From NCBI GenBank assembly GCA_947598825.1, contig CANQFM010000018.1, positions 1-49,759 on the forward strand: 49,759 nt of DNA. Reading direction: 5' to 3'. The notes under the pieces are model-generated. The model was given only the letters and a program-made list of their open reading frames with translations, ran no database searches and was not told the DNA's origin. Positions within the stretch are counted from its first letter, which is position 1. Each line of letters starts with the position of its first letter. Made by a program: the position numbers and the translations under genes. Source of the DNA: an uncultured Eisenbergiella sp. GTDB taxonomy: Bacteria; Bacillota; Clostridia; Lachnospirales; Lachnospiraceae. Positions 31,455 to 40,194 of this stretch are shown here, in pieces.

Positions 31455-32477
31455 TCAGCGGGCCGCCTCTTTTGCCAGTTCCTCCTTTGAATGATGATGT
31501 CCATGCTTTCCATCAGAAAAATAATGGGAATGCTCATGCGAATGCGTTATTGTGTGGGTGTGCGTGCTGCCGTCATGCGTATGGGTAAACGTGTGCTGAT
31601 GAAGATGGGAATGCTGCCGGATCAGGGTATCCGCAACGACCAATGCCGTCCCTGCGATCATAACCGTCAAAGCGATCAAATACATTCCGGTCAGGCGTTC
31701 CCGCAGAAAAACGAAGGATAAAAAGACGCCAATAAACGGCGCGACCGCATAGTATGCGCTTGTCTTTGCCGCGCCCAGCGCATTTTGCGCGCGGACATAC
31801 AGGAAAATGCTCAACCCATAGGCTGCAAAGCCCAAAAGCAAAGCGACCGCAATATAGGTAATCCGGGGCATCCTTTCATGCTTTATCATCGCGATGATCA
31901 GGGAACCCAGTCCCGAAAATATGCCTTTGAGAATGACGATCTCATAGGTGTTCTTGGAGGATATGTTTCTTGTGCAGTTGTTCTCAAAGCCCCAGCAAAC
32001 CGTTGCCAGCAGGACGAACAGCGATCCGTAAGAAAAACGAAAACTGTCTGTCCCTTCAAAAGAAAGCAGACCGCTCGACAAAGTGATCAGGGCGATCGCG
32101 ATCCACAGCCTGCCGGATACCTTCTCCTTAAATACCGCCAATGCGATCACCGTCGTGGCGACGATCTCAAAGTTGCCGAGCAGCGACGCGCTAGATGAAG
32201 AACCATAGCGGATCCCCATCATCAAAAAAACGGGGGCTGCAATGTCCAGCACTATCATTCCAATGACGAACGGCAGGTCTTTTCTATCCAGCTTTGCGCT
32301 CTTTTCCCGTCTGTTAAACAGGGACATAATGCCGATCCCGATCCCCGCGCCGAGGTAAAGCAGCGCCGCCATAGTCGCAGTCCCCACATGGTTCAAAAGG
32401 AGTTTGGAAAACGGGACATTGATCGCATAAAACGCTGCGGCGAACAGAGCATATATTATGGATTTCGTTTTCTGCAT
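31455..32477 (-). CDS. EamA/DMT-family transporter with histidine-rich tail
   Basis: 340 aa. Ten predicted TM helices in two EamA halves (about 5-140 and 150-292); phrases such as IYALFAAAFYAINVPFSKLL and GAAKTSAYYAVAPFIGVFLS are typical. The substrate cannot be told from sequence (amino acid or metabolite export in the family). The C-terminal 45 or so residues are packed with His (HLHQHTFTHTHDG, THTHTITHSHEHSH, GKHGHHHS), about 20 His, like metal-binding loops of zinc/nickel transporters or chaperones; this is unusual for EamA proteins. Single gene with the terminator at its end. Confidence 0.9.
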   Translation of the reverse strand: MQKTKSIIYALFAAAFYAINVPFSKLLLNHVGTATMAALLYLGAGIGIGIMSLFNRREKSAKLDRKDLPFVIGMIVLDIAAPVFLMMGIRYGSSSSASLLGNFEIVATTVIALAVFKEKVSGRLWIAIALITLSSGLLSFEGTDSFRFSYGSLFVLLATVCWGFENNCTRNISSKNTYEIVILKGIFSGLGSLIIAMIKHERMPRITYIAVALLLGFAAYGLSIFLYVRAQNALGAAKTSAYYAVAPFIGVFLSFVFLRERLTGMYLIALTVMIAGTALVVADTLIRQHSHLHQHTFTHTHDGSTHTHTITHSHEHSHYFSDGKHGHHHSKEELAKEAAR

Positions 32478-32596
32478 TCTTTCTTCTCTCTTTTCCTTCT
32501 ATTCTCATTTATATAAGGAATGTTTGATCTGCACCGATCATAGCACATTTTCCTTCTCCCTTCCACCGAATTTTCTTTTCGCTCCAGGATTTTTGC

Positions 32597-32625
32597 TTGC
32601 CCTTTTCCTCCAAAAATGCTACAAT
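32597..32625 (+). promoter_or_regulatory. Promoter for the Rpn nuclease gene
   Basis: TTGCCC (32597-32602), a 17-nt spacer and TACAAT (32620-32625) on the plus strand, 145 bp before the ATG of the nuclease gene. The leader between has no structure I can identify. The gap from 32478 holds this and the EamA ribosome binding site. Confidence 0.55.
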
Positions 32626-32770
32626 GACAGCAGGCATAAATTTTCGGAATCTATCTTGATCATCCATTTTCTTTCCTTCAGAATTTTTCATGCCGCAAAT
32701 TCCCAATCACATATGCAGAAGCGGCAGGAAAAGGGCCGTTTCTGCGCGCTGCCACAGAAAGGAGCCACCT

Positions 32771-33712
32771 ATGAAGGAATCCCCGCCAGTACTTTTTAAT
32801 CACAAGGACGCCATTTTCCGAATGCTCTACCAGGACAAAAAAGAGCTGCTGTCGCTTTATAACGCTTTAAACGGCACAGCTTACCGCGATGCGGACGCGC
32901 TGGAGATGTATACGTTGGAAAACTCCATTTATGTTAATCTGAGAAATGACGTTGCCTTTTTACTCTGTTCGGAACTGAATTTATATGAACACCAGGCATC
33001 CGTTAACCCAAATATGCCGCTTCGCCATCTCGGCTACGTCGCCAGGGAACTGGAACGGTATCTGAAAGGCACTTCGCTTTATTCCAGCGCGCTGGTAAAG
33101 ATCCCGACGCCCCGTTTCGTAGTCTTTTACAACGGTACGGACAAAATGCCGGAGCGCAGCGTCATGAAGCTTTCGGACGCCTTTTTCAAACCGACGTCCG
33201 ATCCGGAACTGGAATTGAAAGTGCAAATGTTCAACATCAACCTGGGATATAATCGGGAACTGATGGAGAAGTGTGAATCCCTGAAAGGCTACAGCATCCT
33301 GACGAACCGCATCCGCACCTACGCGGGACAGATGCCCCTCCGGGAAGCAGCGGACAGGGCTGTATCGGAATGTATTCATGAAAATATACTCAAAGACTTT
33401 TTATCCAAGCAAAGAGCGGAGGTGATCAGAGTGTCATTTTTTGTAACGAATTGGGAAGAGGAATTGAAAATGATCCGCAGGCAGGAATTCCAGGAAGGGC
33501 AAAGAACCGGTATCGAACGGGGCATTGAACAGGGAAAAGCGGACGGCATCGCCAATTCTCTTCTGGTGATTTTGTCCCGGTTTGGGAAAATAGAGGATTC
33601 TCTGCAAAACGCGATCGAGAACGAAAAAAGCGAAAAAGTTCTGCTGAAATGGGTGAAGGAGGCCGCTGCGGCGGACACCCTGGAAAATTTTAAGCAGAGG
33701 ATCTCCTGCTGA
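32771..33712 (+). CDS. Rpn-family PD-(D/E)XK nuclease/putative transposase
   Basis: 313 aa from ATG 32771, preceded by AAGGAG. The frame is open further up but without a ribosome binding site. N-terminal FNHKDAIFRMLYQDKKELLS and YRDADALEMYTLENSIYVNL, then FVVFYNGTDKMPERSVMKLS match the clostridial Rpn/PDDEXK_2 family, often annotated as putative transposases. The C-terminus has the usual GQRTGIERGIEQGKADGI helical repeats. E. coli Rpn relatives cut DNA and promote RecA-independent recombination. Single-gene unit next to a tRNA; the gene family is scattered in such genomes. Confidence 0.88.
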   Translation: MKESPPVLFNHKDAIFRMLYQDKKELLSLYNALNGTAYRDADALEMYTLENSIYVNLRNDVAFLLCSELNLYEHQASVNPNMPLRHLGYVARELERYLKGTSLYSSALVKIPTPRFVVFYNGTDKMPERSVMKLSDAFFKPTSDPELELKVQMFNINLGYNRELMEKCESLKGYSILTNRIRTYAGQMPLREAADRAVSECIHENILKDFLSKQRAEVIRVSFFVTNWEEELKMIRRQEFQEGQRTGIERGIEQGKADGIANSLLVILSRFGKIEDSLQNAIENEKSEKVLLKWVKEAAAADTLENFKQRISC

Positions 33713-33731
33713 CACTTCCGGACAACAAAAA

Positions 33732-33775
33732 GGACGAACAGCTTTTTGACAACCGTCATGTCAAAAAGGTTCGCC
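33732..33775. terminator. Strong hairpin between convergent rpn and tRNA genes
   Basis: GGACGAAC ... GTTCGCC encloses TTTTTGACA (33743-33751) and TGTCAAAAA (33759-33767) with a 7-nt loop. It lies at the point where transcripts from the nuclease (plus) and tRNA-Val (minus) meet. No external T run is present, so termination is inferred from place and strength. Confidence 0.45.
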
Positions 33776-33789
33776 ACATTTGCATCAAA

Positions 33790-33862
33790 TGGAGACAACA
33801 GGACTCGAACCTGCGACCCTTTACACGTCAAGCAAATGCTCTCCCAGCTGAGCTATGTCTCC
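33790..33862 (-). tRNA. tRNA-Val (anticodon GAC)
   Basis: 73 nt with discriminator A. Acceptor GGAGACA pairs with TGTCTCC, D arm GCTC/GAGC, anticodon stem TTTGC/GTAAA with loop TTGACGT (anticodon GAC, Val), T arm GCAGG/CCTGT with loop TTCGAGT. All stems close. CCA is not encoded, so it must be added by enzyme. A proper promoter precedes it. Confidence 0.95.
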
Positions 33863-33878
33863 CTTTCATTACTTAACA

Positions 33879-33907
33879 AGAATACCAGATTTTTGCGCTG
33901 CGGTCAA
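33879..33907 (-). promoter_or_regulatory. Promoter for tRNA-Val
   Basis: Minus strand TTGACC (33907-33902), 17-nt spacer, TATTCT (33884-33879), 17 bp before the tRNA 5' end. The remaining bases to 34100 hold nothing else that I recognise. Confidence 0.75.
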
Positions 33908-34100
33908 CCACATTTTTTCCTTAATTCCTGGTCCAAAAACGGTGTCCATTCTCTCGCTCCCGGTTATTCAGTTGTAGGGAACATTTTGATGCCTATTATC
34001 TCAATAAGTTCCCCAATAATCAGAAAGTTTTGATACATTTGCTCTTCATGAAATTCATTATTTCTCCCTGATCCTTATCCAGCACAAACCGCCTGGCGTG

Positions 34101-35258
<1,158 letters not shown>

Positions 35259-35265
35259 TCACGGT

Positions 35266-36249
35266 TCAAAGCGCGTTGTCGATCAGCTCCTGATAGAACA
35301 TGGCGTAATCCGTCCGCTTCTGTTTGATGAAATTGATAGCGGACGACGGGTGGGTGTTTAAGATCCCCGTCAACAAATACGGGATGTCATACCCCCATAC
35401 TACGCCCTCTTCCTTCAGCTTCAGGATATGCTTCTCCACAAAATTCATGATAGCCACTTTATTGTATCTGGGGTTGCGCAGAAAGCTCAGCAGAAGCTCC
35501 ATATAGCAGTTGCCCGCGCCGCGCCCCATGCCGCTGACCGTGGCGTCCAGGTAGCTGGCGCCCAGGGAAAGGCCTTCAATGGTGTTGGCAAAAGCAAGCT
35601 GCTGGTTGTTGTGGGCATGGATCCCCACTTTCTTATTATATTTTGCCGCCACATCCAGATATTTGCTGCACAACCGCTCCATCTGCTCCGGGTAAAAAAC
35701 GCCGAAGCTGTCCACCACGTAGAGCACATCCACACTGCTCTGCGCCAGCAGCTCCAGGCCGCCTTCCAGATCCTCCTCGTTGACCTTGGAAACCGCCATC
35801 AAATTTACCGTCGTTTCATAGCCCTTTTTCTTGGCGTCTTCCAGCATCTCGATGGCCGCCGGGATTGTGTTGATATAGGTAGCGACCCGAACCATATCCA
35901 CCACGCTGTCCTTGCGGTTGGGAATATCTTTTTTATAATCGGTCCGTCCCACATCGGCCATAACGGAGATCTTCATATCGGTCTTGTTGTCGCCCACAAC
36001 GGAACGGATATCCTGTTCCGCGCAGAATTTCCACTTGCCGAACTTGTCCGGATCAAAGATCTCTCTGGACGCCTTATAACCAAATTCCATGTAGTCCACA
36101 CCCGCCTTGATGTTGGCCAGGTACAGATCCTTCACAAACTCATCCGTAAAATAAAAATTATTTACAAGCCCGCCGTCCCGCAGCGTGCAGTCCACCACCT
36201 TGATATCCGGTCTGTAAGACACGATAGATCCCTGTCTGCTCCGGCTCAT
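35266..36249 (-). CDS. DRE-TIM metallolyase-type aldolase (HMGL-like)
   Basis: 327 aa. Starts with VVDCTLRDGGLVNNFYF, the DRE-TIM signature (the Arg-Asp pair and first metal Asp), ends the barrel with VGIHAHNNQQLAFANTIEGL (HxH metal ligands) and LDATVSGMGRGAGNCYMELL. Members include HMG-CoA lyase, isopropylmalate synthase and 4-hydroxy-2-oxovalerate aldolase; it is closest in feel to the last, but stand-alone without dehydratase or dehydrogenase partners, so substrate is unknown. Such orphan aldolases occur in sugar or polysaccharide clusters. It has its own promoter. The esterase start is 82 bp downstream of its stop. Confidence 0.85.
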   Translation of the reverse strand: MSRSRQGSIVSYRPDIKVVDCTLRDGGLVNNFYFTDEFVKDLYLANIKAGVDYMEFGYKASREIFDPDKFGKWKFCAEQDIRSVVGDNKTDMKISVMADVGRTDYKKDIPNRKDSVVDMVRVATYINTIPAAIEMLEDAKKKGYETTVNLMAVSKVNEEDLEGGLELLAQSSVDVLYVVDSFGVFYPEQMERLCSKYLDVAAKYNKKVGIHAHNNQQLAFANTIEGLSLGASYLDATVSGMGRGAGNCYMELLLSFLRNPRYNKVAIMNFVEKHILKLKEEGVVWGYDIPYLLTGILNTHPSSAINFIKQKRTDYAMFYQELIDNAL

Positions 36250-36320
36250 ATGCAGTTCCTCCTTTACGCGCTTTCCCGCATCCTTTTTTCGTGCTTTAAA
36301 CTATTAAAGTCACTTTTGAA

Positions 36321-36349
36321 AGCATAATACATTTCCGGAAAACTGTCAA
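36321..36349 (-). promoter_or_regulatory. Promoter for the aldolase gene
   Basis: Minus strand TTGACA (36349-36344), 17 nt, TATGCT (36326-36321), about 70 bp before the aldolase ATG. A CATAAT on the plus strand near 36412 may be the -10 of the divergent GH9 gene, but no clear -35 goes with it. Confidence 0.6.
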
Positions 36350-36440
36350 GCCAAAATCCCCCGTTTCGCGAGATTTAAAAAAAACAGTGGCGTTTGGCGC
36401 AGTTATCTGTCATAATAAAAGAAAAAAGGCGGATAATTCC

Positions 36441-38078
36441 ATGGATAAAATCATACTCCTCGATCAGTGCGGCTATCTGCCGCAGATGGAAAAAAAGGTG
36501 ACCTTCCGCACAGAGGCCCCGATGGGATTTCGGGTCGTAACTTCGGATGGCCGCTGCGTTTTCCAGGGCACCGCTTCCGAGCGGATCGAAACGGCCTCGG
36601 CAGGCGAGACGGTCTATGTGGGGGATTTTTCCGCCGTTACCGCGCCGGGCCGTTATTACATCATTGCCGACGCAGGCTACGAATCGGATCCCTTCACGAT
36701 CGACAGCCATATCTATGAGGAAGTATTTCAAAAAGCGTTTTCTTTCTTCTATCTGCAGCGCTGCGGCTGCGATCTGCCGCAGCGCAGGGCGCGTCGTTAC
36801 GCGCACAAAGCCTGCCATACAGGGCTGGCCACAGTCTACGGCACCCGTGAGAAACGGGAGGTAACCGGCGGCTGGCACGATGCCGGAGATTACGGCCGCT
36901 ATATCGTCCCCGCAGCCGTGACGGTCGCACAGCTTTTGTCTGCCTGCGAGGACAACCCTTCTCTGGCCGCCCTCTATCGGGGACTGCCCGGATCCCTGCG
37001 ATCCCTGCCGTCCGATGCCGCCGTATCCGAAGACGATGCGGCCCTTCCGATGGCCTGTCTGGAAGAGATTCGTTATGAACTGGAATGGATGCTGAAACTG
37101 CAGCGGGAAGACGGCCAGGTTTACCACAAAGCCACCTGTTACAGCTTCTGCAGCTTTATCATGCCCGAAGAAGAACAGGACGAACTCGTACTCAGCCCTG
37201 TTTCCGTCACAGCCACAGCGGACTTCGCGGCGGCTATGGCCATGGCCGTCCGTTTCTACCGCGATAAGGATCCGGACTTTGCCGGCCGGCTGGCCCAGGC
37301 CTCCCGTAAAGCCTACGACGCCCTGCGCACGATGGAGCTGCCAGGAGGATTTAAAAATCCCCCCGATGTCCGTACCGGCGAATACGGCGATGCCTGCGAC
37401 ACGGACGAACGCTATTGGGCGGCCGCAGAATTGTATAAGGCTTTCGGCGACGCCTGCTACCGGGAGGATTTTGAACGTCTGGCGGCGCAGAAGATTTATC
37501 ACGGATACGGCTGGGAAGACGTCGGGAGCTTTGGAAACCGCGCTTATCTGACAGCCGGACGTCCCATAGACCTGTCTTTAAAGGCCCGGATTGAAAGCTC
37601 CATGATCGCCCTCGCTGATGAGCGGCTTTTGGCCGCCGCCGCAGACGGCTACGGCACCGCGCTTTTGCCGGGCGAATACGTCTGGGGCAGCAATATGACG
37701 GTTTCCAACAACGGCATCCACCTCTATGACGCCTGGCGGCTTACCGGCGACCGGAAATACCTGGACGCCGCCGCGCAGCAGCTCCATTATCTGCTGGGAC
37801 GCAATCCGGTCGGCCTTTGCTATCTCACCGGCTGCGGCACGGACAGCATCCGGCGTCCCCATCACCGCCCTTCCGTTTTCTTGGGCAAAGCCATGCCCGG
37901 TATGCTCTCAGGAGGCCCCTGCGGCCGGCGGCTCGATCCTGCGGCAAAAGGACTGATCCCGGAGGACTTCCCGCCTGCCAAAGCCCATGCGGATATGTAC
38001 GGCAGCTATTCCACCAACGAAGTGGCGATCTACTGGAATTCCGCGTTCCTGCAGCTTCTGGCCAGCGTGACGGCATGA
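36441..38078 (+). CDS. Glycoside hydrolase family 9 (cellulase-type), no signal peptide
   Basis: 545 aa from ATG 36441 (AAGGCGG before it). N-terminal cellulase Ig-like domain (about 1-88: DQCGYLPQMEKKVTF and APGRYYIIADAGYESDPF), then an (alpha/alpha)6 GH9 domain. GGWHDAGDYGRY (about 143-154) supplies the two Asp (about 147 and 150) for water activation, LLGRNPVGLCYLTGCG and the RRPHHR box bind substrate, and YSTNEVAIYWNS near the end has the catalytic acid Glu (about 527). No signal peptide or carbohydrate-binding module, so it probably acts in the cytoplasm on imported beta-glucan or mixed oligosaccharides. It converges with the nucleoside hydrolase gene. Confidence 0.93.
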   Translation: MDKIILLDQCGYLPQMEKKVTFRTEAPMGFRVVTSDGRCVFQGTASERIETASAGETVYVGDFSAVTAPGRYYIIADAGYESDPFTIDSHIYEEVFQKAFSFFYLQRCGCDLPQRRARRYAHKACHTGLATVYGTREKREVTGGWHDAGDYGRYIVPAAVTVAQLLSACEDNPSLAALYRGLPGSLRSLPSDAAVSEDDAALPMACLEEIRYELEWMLKLQREDGQVYHKATCYSFCSFIMPEEEQDELVLSPVSVTATADFAAAMAMAVRFYRDKDPDFAGRLAQASRKAYDALRTMELPGGFKNPPDVRTGEYGDACDTDERYWAAAELYKAFGDACYREDFERLAAQKIYHGYGWEDVGSFGNRAYLTAGRPIDLSLKARIESSMIALADERLLAAAADGYGTALLPGEYVWGSNMTVSNNGIHLYDAWRLTGDRKYLDAAAQQLHYLLGRNPVGLCYLTGCGTDSIRRPHHRPSVFLGKAMPGMLSGGPCGRRLDPAAKGLIPEDFPPAKAHADMYGSYSTNEVAIYWNSAFLQLLASVTA

Positions 38079-38103
38079 AATTGACAGGGTTGCCTTGTCT
38101 ATC

Positions 38104-38997
38104 TTAACTTTTTCCCTGGGAGAAATCTTTTATCTTCGCGTAAAAGTCTTCCAGTATGAATCTTGCGTCTATACTTTCATACACCCTGATCAGTCTATGG
38201 GATCCATTATGAATGTAGTGCATGCTGTCATCGAACTCCGGCGCCGGCAGATAAGACCATTTTCCGCAGTCCGGATACATCATCACGCCAATGGACGGCG
38301 AATCCCCCAGGATTCTGTATTCCGCCGGTCTGGATTCCCACTCGTTGTTAAAGGCCACAACGTTTTGAGCAAGGTATTTTCCTATCTCACCATGCGGCCT
38401 TACCTTATCATATAATTCCGCGAAGGAAACAGGCATCATACGATATACGTTTCTTGGTATCTGCCAGACGTTCATATCCGACTTAAACAATACATTCGCC
38501 GCACATACATCGTTTTTCAGGTTATATTCCCAGCCGCCTGCCGGATAGTCCCTTCCGCCGATCCATACGATCGTTGTATTTGTCCTGCATATTTCCGGTT
38601 TTAAGAGAATCGCCGATGCGATATCCGTCAGAGTTCCCAACGATGCGATATATAAAGGCCTTTTATCCTCTTTCATAGCTTCTTCGATGATAAATCTTGC
38701 GCCCGGGGAGTCCATTGGCGTTTTTTCATCCCGCATCGCCTTGGGAGCGCCGTTTTCCATCCTCACTTTTCCCGTCATTCCCATCTTTTCGAGAATCCGC
38801 ATCCCCTCCCGATAACTGTCCTGCTGGCTGGTAGCGGATTTATCCTCCCCAAAATGGGCAGGAATAATGCCTTTTAAATCAAATGACTGGGTTAAGATGG
38901 CATGGACCATTGCAAACTGGTCATCTACTTCATTTTTTAAATCGGTATCAAGGATTACCCTGATTTTCTTTGACTCCGTTATGTTAAAAGGATACAT
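38104..38997 (-). CDS. Nucleoside hydrolase (IunH-like)
   Basis: 297 aa. VILDTDLKNEVDDQFAM: the Asp cluster (D17, D19, D25, D26) that binds Ca2+ and ribose in inosine-uridine nucleoside hydrolases. LYIASLGTLTDIASAILLKP is a typical middle motif. The His/Asp of the fourth corner (FDDSMHYIHNGSH) is near the C-terminus. In clostridial genomes relatives lie in polysaccharide clusters and may cleave other N-glycosides. The ATG comes directly after the stop of the GH105 remnant, whose last codons hold GGAGG, so the two genes were one operon. Confidence 0.87.
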   Translation of the reverse strand: MYPFNITESKKIRVILDTDLKNEVDDQFAMVHAILTQSFDLKGIIPAHFGEDKSATSQQDSYREGMRILEKMGMTGKVRMENGAPKAMRDEKTPMDSPGARFIIEEAMKEDKRPLYIASLGTLTDIASAILLKPEICRTNTTIVWIGGRDYPAGGWEYNLKNDVCAANVLFKSDMNVWQIPRNVYRMMPVSFAELYDKVRPHGEIGKYLAQNVVAFNNEWESRPAEYRILGDSPSIGVMMYPDCGKWSYLPAPEFDDSMHYIHNGSHRLIRVYESIDARFILEDFYAKIKDFSQGKS

Positions 38998-39978
38998 CTA
39001 CGCCTCCATTTCCGCGCTCGCCATTAAAAAAGCGCCGATTCCCAATAAATTGTTGATCTGCTTTGGCTCGCTGATATAATATTCATAGGAGCCATCCCGG
39101 TATCTGTCACCGCCAAGTCCTGACACATAAACCGTTCCTTTCAGGTTCAGCCTTCCTTTTTCATCCACTTCAAGGAACTCCCGTATAATGCCATAATACG
39201 TTTTTTTAGCGACCTTTGCATACTCGCTTCCAAGATACCCCCTGCGTACAGCCTTCCTAAGAAAATATACAAACATACAGGAACAGGAGTACTCCGGATA
39301 GTTTCCATATTCTGAATATCTGTCAAGCACCTGATACCATAGCCCGCTCTGCGGATGCTGTACCTCTTTTAACCCCAAGGCCAGGTCGCCGGCCATCTGT
39401 ATCAGCTCTTTGCGTATCTTTTCATCGTCAATGTAATCCAAAGTATCGACCAACGCGCAGGCGTACCAGCCTATCGACCTGCCCCAATACTGCGACGAAC
39501 AGCCCGTATCGCCATCTGCCCAGAACATTGCCCTTGTCTCATCATACCCATGATACAGCAGATGCTTGATAATGACAATAGCGCACCCGGTTTCTTTCGC
39601 TATGCGGATAAGGTAGTTGAAGCGTGGGCGGACTTCGTTGGCGGCGTTGATCTGGCAGTCCCCGATATACGAGGAAAGCGGGCTTTCCTTTTCGCTGATG
39701 AACAGCAGACGCTCCCTGTCCCCGTTCGCTTTGATGAAGCGGGGGACAATGGTATCGTCGGCATCGTCCTCCGTGGTCTGATAGATGACGCTGATCGGCT
39801 CATGCGGCTTTCCCGTATCCGTGAACGGCAAAGGCTCGCCCCTTGTGAGCAGGGCGGCGATTGTCAGCATAAAGGTGCTTTTCCCGTCGTCGGGGTCGCC
39901 CTGCAACAGCGTGACCTTGCCGTAGGGAATGAAGGGATACCACAGCCATTCGATTTCCCTCGGTTCGATTTCACTCAC
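38998..39978 (-). pseudogene. Chimera: RepA-like AAA ATPase N-terminus fused to C-terminal half of GH105 hydrolase
   Basis: 326 codons. Residues 1-140 are a mobile-element RepA/AAA_25-type ATPase: IEWLWYPFIPYGKVTLLQGD, P-loop GDPDDGKST (28-35, usual form GDPGDGKS), VIYQTTEDDADDTI, NAANEVRPRF and ETGCAIVIIKHL. About 20-25 residues with the usual Walker B (ILDP-like) appear missing after SEKESPLS. From residue 141 on (LYHGYDETRA, WADGDTGCSSQYWGRSIGWY) the sequence is the C-terminal half of a GH88/GH105 unsaturated glucuronyl/rhamnogalacturonyl hydrolase, whose N-terminal half is absent. The junction is at about 39559. The frame is intact and may be translated, but neither activity is expected. 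The start is unsure (GTG 39978; open further upstream). It is followed directly by the nucleoside hydrolase gene. Confidence 0.85.
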
Positions 39979-40016
39979 CCTGATAAGTTCCTTTTCGTTT
40001 TGATAGATTTTTCTGC

Positions 40017-40178
40017 TTATCCCATCATCGGCGCATAGGCATCGCCTCCTTCCGTTTCTGCCGGGGCATAGAAAAAGCCCTTGCTTTCCGTAGATTCCCG
40101 GGGCGATTTCGGGGTATTTATTCCTCTGTAACCGCCTTTGAAAGCAAGGGCTATGTATTCGTATTCAGTTGTAGTCAT
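40017..40178 (-). CDS. Small hypothetical protein of the mobile-element fragment
   Basis: 53 codons from ATG 40178 to TAA; MTTTEYEYIALAFKGGYRGI start, later SKGFFYAPAETEGGDAYAP. It lies directly upstream of the ATPase part and 16 bp downstream of the ABC transporter stop. Such short genes often precede RepA-like ATPases in clostridial elements. No ribosome binding site is clear. A 13-bp inverted repeat (AGCCCTTGCTTTC at 40076-40088 and its complement at 40140-40152) falls inside it. Confidence 0.4.
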   Translation of the reverse strand: MTTTEYEYIALAFKGGYRGINTPKSPRESTESKGFFYAPAETEGGDAYAPMMG

Positions 40179-40194
40179 GCGCTAAGGTGTAGTG

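Noticed and set aside
32509-32706. 65-codon minus-strand frame upstream of the EamA gene
   Set aside because: No ribosome binding site, Lys-rich random composition, and the region holds the plus-strand promoter of the nuclease gene.
33790-33862. tRNA-Val as integration site of a genomic island
   Set aside because: No integrase gene and no direct repeat of the tRNA 3' end seen on either side within the window.
36375-37502. Long open frame on the minus strand opposite the GH9 gene (375 codons)
   Set aside because: It lies wholly against an intact GH9 gene with all catalytic motifs; its translation is Gly/Arg/Val-rich without a recognisable domain. It is a shadow of the GC-rich codon bias.
40076-40152. 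13-bp inverted repeat considered as an att site or terminator
   Set aside because: Spacing of 51 bp, no T run, and no matching copy seen at the other side of the suspected element; left only as a note in the small gene.
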